From JAZUCT01 sp045639255 (lineage in GTDB: Bacteria; Bacillota; Clostridia; Christensenellales; UBA1242): a DNA stretch of 60,440 bases. The translations under genes were made by a program, and so were the position numbers. Where the stretch lies: assembly GCA_045639255.1 (NCBI GenBank), contig JAZUCT010000007.1, positions 1 to 60,440 on the forward strand, given 5' to 3'. A model generated the notes under the pieces. The model made no database searches. It saw nothing but the letters and a program-made list of their open reading frames with translations, and had not been told where the DNA came from. Position 1 is the first letter of the stretch. Each line of letters opens with the position of its first letter. This document shows positions 37,996 to 45,139 of this stretch, piece by piece.

Positions 37996-38250
37996 ATGAA
38001 TTACATTCACTTTCGCACCTTAGAGTGTGCAACTTATATGTTACAAAACAAATCCACCATAAGAAAAACCGCAAAACACTTTAACCTTGCAAAAAGCACA
38101 TTGCACGCAGATATTCATAGGCACTTACCCTTAATTGACGCAAAACTTTATAAAAAAATTTGTGCTTTGCTTGATAAAAATAATTTTGAAAAACACATTC
38201 GTGGTGGCCAAAGCACCAAACAAAAATATGCAAAAAAACATATTAATTAA
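37996..38250 (+). CDS. spoIIID: SpoIIID-family sporulation transcriptional regulator
   Basis: SpoIIID is a small DNA-binding regulator of sigma-E and sigma-K genes in the sporulating mother cell. The helix-turn-helix reads STIRKTAKHFNLAKSTLHAD (about residues 20-39) followed by the HRHLPLID segment, and the C-terminal basic region has the conserved RGGQSTKQKY (about 69-78). Length 84 aa fits. AAGGAG precedes the ATG. In Clostridioides difficile spoIIID follows spoIIQ; here a SpoIIQ-like gene lies 0.4 kb away on the opposite strand with acpP between. It indicates an endospore-forming lineage, or one that recently was; sporulation itself is not shown by one gene. Confidence 0.9.
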   Translation: MNYIHFRTLECATYMLQNKSTIRKTAKHFNLAKSTLHADIHRHLPLIDAKLYKKICALLDKNNFEKHIRGGQSTKQKYAKKHIN

Positions 38251-38305
38251 ACATAAAAAAAGTGTAAACAAAACTATTTTAAACAACAAAAAAACAAACA
38301 AAAAA

Positions 38306-38330
38306 AGTGAGAATTTCTCACTTTATTTTT
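38306..38330. terminator. Bidirectional terminator between spoIIID and acpP
   Basis: AGTGAGA / TCTCACT hairpin flanked by an A-tract and a T-tract; overlaps the acpP stop. Confidence 0.75.
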
Positions 38331-38577
38331 TTTCAACTTCGTTTTGAATATAGCTTATCACATCGCCCACAGTTTTAAGTTCAACAACATTTTCGTCAGG
38401 AATTGTTAGTTCAAATTCTTCTTCCAATGTCATAAACATTTCAACAATATCAAGTGAATCGGCACCAAGATCTTCAATAATTCTTGCTTGATCGGTTACT
38501 TTATCTTCTTTAATATTAAGTTGACTTGCAATCATTTTTCTTAATCTGCTAGCAAGTGTTTTATCGTTGTTTGCCAT
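38323..38577 (-). CDS. acpP: Acyl carrier protein
   Basis: Carries growing acyl chains in type II fatty acid synthesis on a 4'-phosphopantetheine arm. The attachment Ser is S41 in the canonical DLGADSLDIVEM motif. 84 aa, acidic, four-helix profile, slightly longer at the N-terminus than usual (MANNDKTLASR). GGGGAG lies upstream of the ATG. No other fat gene is adjacent; it stands alone between sporulation-related genes on the minus strand. Confidence 0.94.
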   Translation of the reverse strand: MANNDKTLASRLRKMIASQLNIKEDKVTDQARIIEDLGADSLDIVEMFMTLEEEFELTIPDENVVELKTVGDVISYIQNEVEKK

Positions 38578-38650
38578 AATAGAGTAAACTCCCCTTTTTA
38601 AATATTATATGTTAAAGTTTACAATATTAAACCATTTTTGTAAAGCAATT

Positions 38651-39238
38651 TTACTTAATTGCAATATACAGGCTTGGATCCACATTTGTTCCGTTTTTCA
38701 AAACTTCAAAGTGCAGATGTGCACCATCGTTTGCTTCGTTTGTGGCACTTAATGAAACAACTCCAATTTGTTGGCCTTTTAAAACGCTATCGCCAACACT
38801 GACTTTAACTGATTTGTTTAAACTGCCATAACTTGTTTCAAAACCATCGGCATGCGAAATAACAATAACAGTTCCATTCAATTGGTCGGTGGTAACACTT
38901 TTAACTGTTCCATCAAGCACTGCAAAAACTTCACTTCCAACTTCTGCGGCAAGGTCCACGCCATAATGTGCTCGCCAACAGTTCAGTGTGGAATTATATT
39001 GAAGTTCAGTATCTGAAAAGCCTTTAATTAATGTTGTGCTTGCAACAGGCATTGAAAACACAATTGCGTTTGTGCTTACTTGTTGTTCTGGCCCATTATT
39101 TTTGCTTGGCTGAACATTTGTAAGCACAATGGTAAGGCATAACGCAAACACTGCCACACCAAAAATTCCCCAATAACCAAATTTTTTCATGAAGTTGTTA
39201 AATTTTGCTTTCTTTGCAATTTGTTCTAACTCACTCAT
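38651..39238 (-). CDS. M23/LytM peptidase-domain membrane protein, SpoIIQ-like
   Basis: One N-terminal membrane helix (about residues 22-42) then an extracytoplasmic LytM (M23) domain. Zinc-site motifs are complete: HYGVD (about 93-97) and HLHFE (about 171-175), so, as in clostridial SpoIIQ, catalytic zinc binding is possible. FSMPV and the VFAVLDGTVKSV strand are typical. SpoIIQ sits in the forespore membrane and pairs with SpoIIIAH in the engulfment channel. The nearby spoIIID and YwmB-like gene favour SpoIIQ, but a general cell-wall endopeptidase remains possible. AGGAGG is ideally placed before the ATG. Confidence 0.8.
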   Translation of the reverse strand: MSELEQIAKKAKFNNFMKKFGYWGIFGVAVFALCLTIVLTNVQPSKNNGPEQQVSTNAIVFSMPVASTTLIKGFSDTELQYNSTLNCWRAHYGVDLAAEVGSEVFAVLDGTVKSVTTDQLNGTVIVISHADGFETSYGSLNKSVKVSVGDSVLKGQQIGVVSLSATNEANDGAHLHFEVLKNGTNVDPSLYIAIK

Positions 39239-39275
39239 ATAAATAACCTCCTATGGCAATTATTAACAAAATAAA

Positions 39276-39313
39276 AAAAGTTAAACATTATTTTTTTAAT
39301 TTGTTTAACTTTT
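39276..39313 (-). terminator. Terminator of the YwmB-like gene
   Basis: AAAAGTTAAAC / GTTTAACTTTT arms with a 16-base A/T-rich loop, overlapping the stop codon. Confidence 0.5.
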
Positions 39314-39785
39314 AATAACTGCCTAAAATTACCGGTGTGCCAATGGTTATAACATTGTTGTTTATTGCAATTTGAATGTTAACAATTTTTCCATCGATGT
39401 TAATTGAATTATTTAATTTATTATTATATCCATAACAACATTTAACATTGCTAACATTTTCGGTTAACACCCTAACATTAATCAAATTGTTAACCATTGA
39501 GTTATATAATGTTTCATTGCCAGAAAAACTTATGCTTTGCCCGTTAATGTTTTTTATTTTGTTTTTAATTTGTTTGCAAAACTTTAAATCGCTTTCAACA
39601 AACACCGCTGTTCCGCACTTTGTAAGTTTTGCATTTTCAATTTCTTCACAAGAAGTTGTGTAAAAAACATTTTTAACATTTTGCAAATTAAAGCTTGTTA
39701 TTAAATCTTCCAATCCAGTTCTTTTTGTTGGCATTGCAATAACAACAATAACAACAATTAAAAAATATTTAATAAGTTTTTTCAC
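39312..39785 (-). CDS. YwmB-like (TATA-box-binding-fold) exported protein
   Basis: N-terminal hydrophobic segment (KKLIKYFLIVVIVVIAM) acts as signal or anchor. The remainder is a small alpha/beta protein ending ITIGTPVILGSY, which resembles the C-terminal LGTPI-type ending of YwmB family proteins, found beside spoIID in Bacillus and clostridia. The family match is from memory of that ending, length (157 aa) and context, so moderate. GTG 39785 is chosen since GGAG lies ten bases upstream; a TTG further up would bury that site. Neighbour of the SpoIIQ-like gene on the same strand. Confidence 0.55.
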   Translation of the reverse strand: MKKLIKYFLIVVIVVIAMPTKRTGLEDLITSFNLQNVKNVFYTTSCEEIENAKLTKCGTAVFVESDLKFCKQIKNKIKNINGQSISFSGNETLYNSMVNNLINVRVLTENVSNVKCCYGYNNKLNNSINIDGKIVNIQIAINNNVITIGTPVILGSY

Positions 39786-39845
39786 AGTTAATAATCTCCA
39801 CAAATTAATTATTAACCAATAAATTTAATTTAAACTTATTAAACT

Positions 39846-40946
39846 TTAAAAATCCAACAAACCAACATTTCTTGCTTGTTTAAAAAGATTTTCAGTTTTT
39901 AAGTTTGCAACTTTTAAAATGCTGTTTTTTATGTTGCATTTTTGCAAAATTTGCGTTAATTTATAACCAAAATCACTAAAAATACACAAATAATCGTATT
40001 TTTTAAGAATTAATTTCGTTTTTATTTGAAACAACTCACTTAAAAAATATTCCTTATTAACCTGCAATTTATAACATAAATTTTTTGTTATAAGGGCATT
40101 TTTAAAATCAATTATGTTTTCGTTAAAATTATCTGGGCAAAACTTTAAACTGTTTTCATAACTGAATGTGTAACTGTTTTTAAACGATAATGCAAAATAT
40201 TTTTCCATTAAACTTGTTGCAAAAACACTTGCAACAAACATGTTTTCATAAAAATTTTTGAAAACGCTTTTTGTTAAATCGTGTGCAAAATTTGAAATGG
40301 TATCGAACTCTTGCAAATATGAATATTTTTGTTGAAGTTTTAAATATTTAATTATTGCATCTAAAATTTTAAGGTTTGCTGTTTGAATGTTTTTATGTTT
40401 GATTTCCATAATTCCATCAATTAAATTGCAAACTGAAAGCAATTTTTGTTTGATTTCCAAAACATAATTTTTTTCAAAAACCCGTGCATAATATTCTTTT
40501 TCAAACATTGAAACCATACGCGATTGCAAAAAAGAAACCACTGCAAGATTGTTTGAAAACGGTTGTTTTTTTATGTGTTGTTTTTCAAATGCAACAAACT
40601 TTGGTGAATTGATTTTTGTTAAAACTTCACCTTGCAAACAAGGCAAAATAAAACTGCTTTGGCTCAGATTTGAAACAACAATTCCATATGGTAAATTATG
40701 TTTTGTTATTTTTTTAAGGCAATCTTGTTGAAATTCATAACTGCCACATAAAACGCAAAATGCAACATCTTCACTTATTTCTTTGTTTTCAATCACTTTG
40801 TTTGTTAAACTTTTTTCAAGTGCATAAATAAGCGCTTGGTTAATTTCGTTTTCATCAACATACACCGCAACTTTTTTAAGTGGATAATTTTTTGAAATAA
40901 ATTCACTTACCAACAAAATAACATCGTCTTGACAAAAAATTTCCAT
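39846..40946 (-). CDS. Uncharacterised protein, 366 aa, perhaps a degenerate G1P dehydrogenase-like fold
   Basis: I cannot assign a family securely. The first ~110 residues look like a Rossmann-type start (VAVYVDENEINQALIYALE, then VAFCVLCGSYEFQQDCLKKI and LPYGIVVSNLSQSS), an order that recalls the NAD-binding part of glycerol-1-phosphate dehydrogenase / iron alcohol dehydrogenases, but the usual GSG-TINDI and metal His residues are not visible. The C-terminal two-thirds are helical with many aromatic residues. It ends ARNVGLLDF. Its ribosome binding site lies in the arm of a stable stem shared with the upstream gene's terminator. Probably a decayed or repurposed enzyme; low certainty. Confidence 0.6.
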   Translation of the reverse strand: MEIFCQDDVILLVSEFISKNYPLKKVAVYVDENEINQALIYALEKSLTNKVIENKEISEDVAFCVLCGSYEFQQDCLKKITKHNLPYGIVVSNLSQSSFILPCLQGEVLTKINSPKFVAFEKQHIKKQPFSNNLAVVSFLQSRMVSMFEKEYYARVFEKNYVLEIKQKLLSVCNLIDGIMEIKHKNIQTANLKILDAIIKYLKLQQKYSYLQEFDTISNFAHDLTKSVFKNFYENMFVASVFATSLMEKYFALSFKNSYTFSYENSLKFCPDNFNENIIDFKNALITKNLCYKLQVNKEYFLSELFQIKTKLILKKYDYLCIFSDFGYKLTQILQKCNIKNSILKVANLKTENLFKQARNVGLLDF

Positions 40947-40953
40947 AACAAAA

Positions 40954-41006
40954 AACCACCTTTAAATTAAGCATACATTATGGCATAATTTTTTTAAAAG
41001 GTGGTT
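40954..41006 (-). promoter_or_regulatory. Inverted repeat: terminator-like stem that contains the downstream ribosome binding site
   Basis: Perfect 10-bp arms AACCACCTTT / AAAGGTGGTT separated by ~33 bases. On the minus strand the second arm includes AAAGGTGG, the Shine-Dalgarno of the 366-aa gene, and is followed by TTTTTTG before the ATG. It can act as terminator of the lipoprotein gene and, if transcribed through, mask translation of the next gene. Confidence 0.55.
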
Positions 41007-41016
41007 ATTTTAACTT

Positions 41017-41847
41017 TTACACTTTTTTTGTTGTTTTTTGTTTAATTGTTACAATTATAAACGAACCAACAATAAACATGCCCGCAAGTGCAATTGCAAG
41101 CACATACCAAGCAAGCGGTTTTGCTTGGGTTAAATATAGTTCAAGTTTTTGGTTTTCAATAACGCCATTTTCGTTGGGAACTGAATTTAAATTCCAAACA
41201 TGATAGGTTAAATTGTTTTGCCTTGTTGTGTAGGTTGCGTTGGATTTATATCGTGAAGTGGAAAAAGCAATAACATGTTTTAAAGTTAAATCTTGTTCGC
41301 TGAATGGCCCATTTTCAACATATATTTGTTTAAGTTCAGCATAAAGTTGTGCTTCTTCAACACCAACAAATGCATTTTCTATTGTTTGAATTTGTGTTTT
41401 TGTGAATAATGTTTCGGTTAATTTTGTTGAACTTTGTGTGTTTTCATCAGGCACTGCGTTGGGGTTTAAGTTAACAAGGTTTGCAACAGTGCTGGAAGGA
41501 TATGTTATGGAAAGCATTAAACCATTTTCTAAGTTTTTAATTTCACCTTTAACGCTTTGAAAAAGAGTTGTGCGTTCGCTTGCAGTTAAATTGGGGTTAT
41601 TATTTAAGTTTGATATCATTGAAGATTGCTTATTTGCCCAATATGTTGCATAAATATTGTTAACGGTTGATATTAAGTTTGAGTAGGAAAAATTATTATC
41701 TTCAAGTTGTTGTTTATCAATGTTTGTGGTGAACGATTGAACAATTTCACCATTTTCTTTATATTCAACACAATATGTGCATTGTGCACAACCTGAAAAA
41801 ATAAAAATGCAAAAACATATTAAAATTGAAGTTATTATTTTTTTCAT
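41017..41847 (-). CDS. Lipoprotein with C-terminal membrane anchor, 276 aa
   Basis: Signal peptide KKIITSILICFCIFIF with lipobox FSGC (Cys at residue 20), then AQCTYCVEYKENGE. The extracellular region (about 21-240) has no recognised domain; it contains a helical stretch (NNIYATYWANKQSS to about 120). A membrane helix at about 248-268 ends in a Lys-rich KQKTTKKV tail, so the protein is predicted to be tethered at both ends. GGTGA precedes the ATG. Same strand as, and 70 bases upstream of, the 366-aa gene. Function unknown. Confidence 0.75.
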   Translation of the reverse strand: MKKIITSILICFCIFIFSGCAQCTYCVEYKENGEIVQSFTTNIDKQQLEDNNFSYSNLISTVNNIYATYWANKQSSMISNLNNNPNLTASERTTLFQSVKGEIKNLENGLMLSITYPSSTVANLVNLNPNAVPDENTQSSTKLTETLFTKTQIQTIENAFVGVEEAQLYAELKQIYVENGPFSEQDLTLKHVIAFSTSRYKSNATYTTRQNNLTYHVWNLNSVPNENGVIENQKLELYLTQAKPLAWYVLAIALAGMFIVGSFIIVTIKQKTTKKV

Positions 41848-41962
41848 AAATCACCAAAAATATATTAACAAAAATTAACAAATTTTCAAAGTTAATTAAT
41901 TGTTTTTATTATTGTTTAAAATTTTTTAAAACGGAAACAATTTTATGCAGGAGAATTTAATT

Positions 41963-42556
41963 ATGAACAATTTTGAACAATCACAAACTTACAAAAATCT
42001 TGCCCGAGCATTTGCGGGCGAATGTCAGGCAGGTGCAAGATATCAATTTCTTGCTGGCATGTGCGAACAAAATGGATATTTTTATTTAAAGAATATTTTG
42101 AAAAAACTTGCAAAAAACGAAATGAGCCATGCAAAAAGATTTTACGATACAATTGTTAACCAAAGCGAAAGCCTTGTTAAAAACATTGAAATATGTGCAG
42201 GATATCCATTTAAGGGCGGAAGTTTGGAAGAAGTTTTTATGCACACAATGGATAATGAGCGAAGTGAAAGCGAAAATATTTATCCAAGTTTTGCAAAAGT
42301 TGCAAACGATGAAGGTTTTAAAGATATTTCAAATTTATTTAACATGGTTGCAAATGTTGAAAAAACTCACACCGAAATGCTTGAAGAAATTTGGACAAAA
42401 TTAAAAAATAAAAAACTTTATAAGTCTGCAAATCCAATAAGTTGGAAGTGTGATGAATGTGGTTTTGAAAATGTTAACAAAACTGCGTGGAACACTTGCC
42501 CACTTTGCGAAAAAGAACAAGGCTATTGCCAAATTGCACTTAACACACAAAATTAA
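41963..42556 (+). CDS. rbr: Rubrerythrin
   Basis: Non-haem diiron peroxidase that protects anaerobes from hydrogen peroxide. The ferritin-like four-helix domain carries E20 in FAGECQAGARYQF, EMSHAKRF (second helix), and later Glu/His ligands in NERSESENI and EKTHTEMLEEI. The C-terminal rubredoxin-like iron site is CDECGF and CPLCEKE (about residues 155-180). 197 aa is typical. ATG 41963 is chosen because GCAGGAGA lies in the right place; an in-frame ATG six codons upstream would absorb that site. It converges head-on with the next gene with no spacer. Confidence 0.94.
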   Translation: MNNFEQSQTYKNLARAFAGECQAGARYQFLAGMCEQNGYFYLKNILKKLAKNEMSHAKRFYDTIVNQSESLVKNIEICAGYPFKGGSLEEVFMHTMDNERSESENIYPSFAKVANDEGFKDISNLFNMVANVEKTHTEMLEEIWTKLKNKKLYKSANPISWKCDECGFENVNKTAWNTCPLCEKEQGYCQIALNTQN

Positions 42557-43018
42557 TTAAAAACAAGCAATAAGTTTTGAAATATGATTTTCGCAACAAG
42601 TTAAAATTTCAGTTAAAATTGCACTGTTTACATCATTTTTGCATACATTTTGACATAAAATGCAATATTTTAAAGAAAATATTTCGTAATTTAAAGCATC
42701 TTTAAAAAGTTTAACATAATTATTTGTTGCTTCATTAATCACTTCTGTTTCGCCCACCGAAGTGATTATTTTTGTTATTTTCTCGATGTTAACTGTGGTA
42801 TTTTTAAGAAGGTCTTTCATAAATCCCATTGCGTTTTGTTTTGCAAATTTAAGCAAAGAGTTATAACAAAATTGTGCCTTTTTTTGATTAACATAAAGTT
42901 CTTTAAGTGGCAATGAAAGTTTTTCAATTTGTTTTTGTTCAATGTTTTTTGCATATTCTTTTGCCATTTCGTTTAAGGTTGAAACATTGTTTATTATTTG
43001 ATTATCGTCATACATCAT
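42557..43018 (-). CDS. Cys-rich helical protein, 153 aa, beside rubrerythrin
   Basis: Unrecognised. Almost entirely helical, with clustered cysteines: FCYNS near residue 55, YCILCQNVC (CxxCxxxC) near 125 and TCCENH near 143. Its size, helix pattern and position suggest a ferritin-like or metal/redox protein, but no canonical diiron Glu/His motif is visible. Its stop abuts the rubrerythrin stop directly, leaving no room for a terminator, so the two transcripts must overlap. GGCGGAA lies before the start, which is one of two adjacent ATG codons. Confidence 0.65.
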   Translation of the reverse strand: MMYDDNQIINNVSTLNEMAKEYAKNIEQKQIEKLSLPLKELYVNQKKAQFCYNSLLKFAKQNAMGFMKDLLKNTTVNIEKITKIITSVGETEVINEATNNYVKLFKDALNYEIFSLKYCILCQNVCKNDVNSAILTEILTCCENHISKLIACF

Positions 43019-43182
43019 AAAGAAATTCCGCCTTGCATTTTATCTGTTATTAATATATAAAAAAAATGGTAAAAATATACATTTTTTGTTTTAAAGTTTT
43101 ATTTTTAACTTATAATTCATATTTTAAATTAAGTTAACTATTTAAAGATTGCAACTTAATTTTAGAATTTGGTTTAAATAAT

Positions 43183-43211
43183 TTTACAAACAAAATTTTT
43201 TGTGTTACAAT
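43183..43211 (+). promoter_or_regulatory. Promoter of the HicB-like gene
   Basis: TTTACA (43183-43188), 17 bp, TACAAT (43206-43211). Confidence 0.55.
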
Positions 43212-43256
43212 TTTTATGTATTTAAATTTTTATTTTATTAATTGGAGACAGTTCTT

Positions 43257-43514
43257 ATGAAACAATATATTTTTCCTGCCGTTGTGTATGTGGACGATGA
43301 AACTGATATGTTTGTGCTTTCAATGCAGGATATGACTTTGGTTGTTGAAGGCAACTCTGTTGAAGAAGTTTTTGCAGAAGCAAAAAGCACTTTGGAACTT
43401 TATTGCAAAACTGCGCTTGACCTTGATGGCGAAGTTGTTACTGCAACAAGTTATGTTGATGTGTTTAAACGCAACCGTGGCAACATTTGCTTGCTTGTGG
43501 ATTGCAAATGTTAA
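43257..43514 (+). CDS. HicB-like protein, orphan antitoxin-domain
   Basis: An 85-aa protein with the small HicB-like fold: YIFPAVVYVDDETDMFVLSM, the LVVEGNSVEEVFAEA helix entry, then LELYCKTALDLDG. HicB proteins usually pair with a HicA toxin (a ~60-aa double-stranded-RNA-binding ribonuclease). No HicA is encoded next to it, and it lacks a C-terminal HTH/RHH domain, so it is better seen as an orphan of the HicB-like superfamily than as a working antitoxin. ATG 43257 follows GGAG at eight bases. Flanked by its own promoter. Confidence 0.7.
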   Translation: MKQYIFPAVVYVDDETDMFVLSMQDMTLVVEGNSVEEVFAEAKSTLELYCKTALDLDGEVVTATSYVDVFKRNRGNICLLVDCKC

Positions 43515-43550
43515 TTAAAAAAATAAATTTAAAAAATTAAAATTGGGTAT

Positions 43551-43578
43551 TTACAAACCATTTCGTTTGTGATATAAT
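43551..43578 (+). promoter_or_regulatory. Promoter of the 59-aa gene
   Basis: TTACAA (43551-43556), 16 bp, TATAAT (43573-43578). Confidence 0.6.
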
Positions 43579-43611
43579 GGGCTAACAAATTAAAAAACAG
43601 GAGATAATTAT

Positions 43612-43791
43612 ATGGCTAATGTTACTTGCATATATAAAGATAAAAACGGAGTTGAACATGTTATAAGGAAAGATAACATGGTTGCTGAAACTTCTTGCAG
43701 ACTTATTAAAGAAGGCAAAATCTCTTTAAGTGAACAACGCAGAAGAGTTCACGAAATGAGAAAAGAAGAAAGAGAATATGATGAAAGATAA
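43612..43791 (+). CDS. Small conserved-looking protein, 59 aa
   Basis: A 59-residue protein, MANVTCIYKDKNGVEHVIRK at the start, ending in a highly charged helix (SEQRRRVHEMRKEEREYDER). Promoter, AGGAG ribosome binding site and a strong terminator all frame it exactly, so it is clearly expressed as a gene. The basic/acidic helical tail suggests nucleic-acid or protein binding. I do not recognise a family. Confidence 0.8.
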   Translation: MANVTCIYKDKNGVEHVIRKDNMVAETSCRLIKEGKISLSEQRRRVHEMRKEEREYDER

Positions 43792-43794
43792 TTA

Positions 43795-43821
43795 AAACAC
43801 CCTTTTGGGTGTTTTTTGTTT
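43795..43821 (+). terminator. Terminator of the 59-aa gene
   Basis: AAAACACCC / GGGTGTTTT with loop TTTT, followed by TTG. Confidence 0.85.
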
Positions 43822-43909
43822 AAAAGGCAAACTTGTTTATTTGCCTTTTTCATTGTTTATCCAATAATTATACCATTGCAAATGAACATAATGTTTGCTT
43901 TGTATTTTT

Positions 43910-44578
43910 TTAAATTCCGCTTTTTAAGCAAATTTCGTTGGAAATATCTTCAATGCACCTAAGTTCACCATTATTGTTAACACAATTAATAACTTCCCAA
44001 TCAAACATTTTGCAAATTTGTTTTCCGCAATTGTAACTTTTAATTAAAAAGTTTTCATCTTGCTCGTGAATATCTTTTTGAGTGCCTGCTTTAAGTGTGT
44101 TTCGTGCATGCGCCAAAGCAATTGATATTTCAGGTGGAATATCCAAAAAATAAATTTTATCGGGTGCTGGAAGCCCAAGCAATTCAAACTCGAAAGTGTT
44201 AAGCCACTTTAAAAAATTAATTCTTTCGTTTTCATTTTCAATTTTGCAGGCTTGATGAAGCATGTTTGAACTTGTATAGCGGTCAAAAACAACATAAACG
44301 CCCTGATCTATTTGTGATTGCAACTGTTTTAAAGTGCAAAACCTATCCACAGCAAACAACACGGAACTTTGATAAGCGTTTGTGTCGGTTGCAAATTCAC
44401 CTAAATCGCCTTGCAAATACATTTTCACTGGTGCTGAACTTGGGCTTGCATAGTTAGGAAAACTTTGGGTTATAACCTTTTTTCCCTTTTGTTTTAAATA
44501 TTCAACCAAAAGTTTTGTTTGTGTTTGTTTTCCGCTTCCATCAGTGCCTTCAATAACAAAAATTTTACCTTTTTCCAT
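43910..44578 (-). CDS. tmk: Thymidylate kinase
   Basis: Phosphorylates dTMP to dTDP. P-loop EGTDGSGKQTQT (residues 10-21), DRF/DRY motif in FDRYTSSNM (about 97-105), and the LID-region Arg in ALAHAR. DIPPEISIALA and LPAPDKIYFLD are typical of the family. 222 aa. The Gln after the P-loop Lys and the LID suggest the Gram-positive/eukaryote-like branch. AAGGA precedes the ATG. Monocistronic as far as visible. Confidence 0.93.
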   Translation of the reverse strand: MEKGKIFVIEGTDGSGKQTQTKLLVEYLKQKGKKVITQSFPNYASPSSAPVKMYLQGDLGEFATDTNAYQSSVLFAVDRFCTLKQLQSQIDQGVYVVFDRYTSSNMLHQACKIENENERINFLKWLNTFEFELLGLPAPDKIYFLDIPPEISIALAHARNTLKAGTQKDIHEQDENFLIKSYNCGKQICKMFDWEVINCVNNNGELRCIEDISNEICLKSGI

Positions 44579-44650
44579 ATAATCAATCCTTTATGTTTTT
44601 ATTATATCATTTAACAATTAAATTGCCAAACTTTAACCATGTTAAAACAA

Positions 44651-44680
44651 AAAATGTGCGTTTAATTAACACACATTTTA
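44651..44680 (-). terminator. Terminator of the 48-aa gene
   Basis: AAAATGTG / CACATTTT hairpin; on the minus strand it ends in a T-tract, between the 48-aa gene and tmk. Confidence 0.65.
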
Positions 44681-44780
44681 TGAATTGTTAAAAGTTTTTT
44701 ACTTTAACAATTAATTTAACACCCTATGATGAAAGGTGTTTTCAACTGCCAAAAGTGACAGTTAGGTTATCAAATAAAGC

Positions 44781-44927
44781 TTAACCTTCGTAGTGACAGC
44801 CAGAATTAATGCATGGTGGAAGTGTATCGTCTTTATGAACATACACAGTGTTCACCGTTCTTCCTTGGCTATCAACCATTTTATAAGTGCCAGACCTTGG
44901 CGCTTTTTCACCGGGTTGATATTTCAT
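44781..44927 (-). CDS. Small YjzC-like protein with CX4CH motif, 48 aa
   Basis: A 48-residue protein with a KYQPGEKAPRSGTY start that resembles the short YjzC-type proteins of Firmicutes, and a C-terminal CINSGCHYEG motif that could bind zinc. An ideal AAAGGAGGT ribosome binding site lies before the ATG, arguing for strong translation. The family resemblance rests mainly on the PGE-AP-SG-Y pattern. Stands alone between tmk and typA; role unknown. Confidence 0.75.
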   Translation of the reverse strand: MKYQPGEKAPRSGTYKMVDSQGRTVNTVYVHKDDTLPPCINSGCHYEG

Positions 44928-45139
44928 TATGTTTACCTCCTTTATTTGACAATTTTATTTTGTGTTGTTTAAATTTTGTTATGCATTGAAGCGGTTGGTT
45001 ACTTTTTCCAAACCATTAAATTTATTTAAAATGTAACATTTTAAAAAAAGAAAATTTAACAAACCACTAGCAAATATTAATGGATTGTGTTATACTATGT
45101 TGTTTTTTAAATTTAAATTAATATTTGGGGATAAAAATT

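Noticed and set aside
43257..43791. HicB-like gene and the 59-aa gene as a toxin-antitoxin pair
   Set aside because: The 59-aa protein has no HicA features, has its own promoter and terminator, and HicA normally precedes HicB with close spacing.
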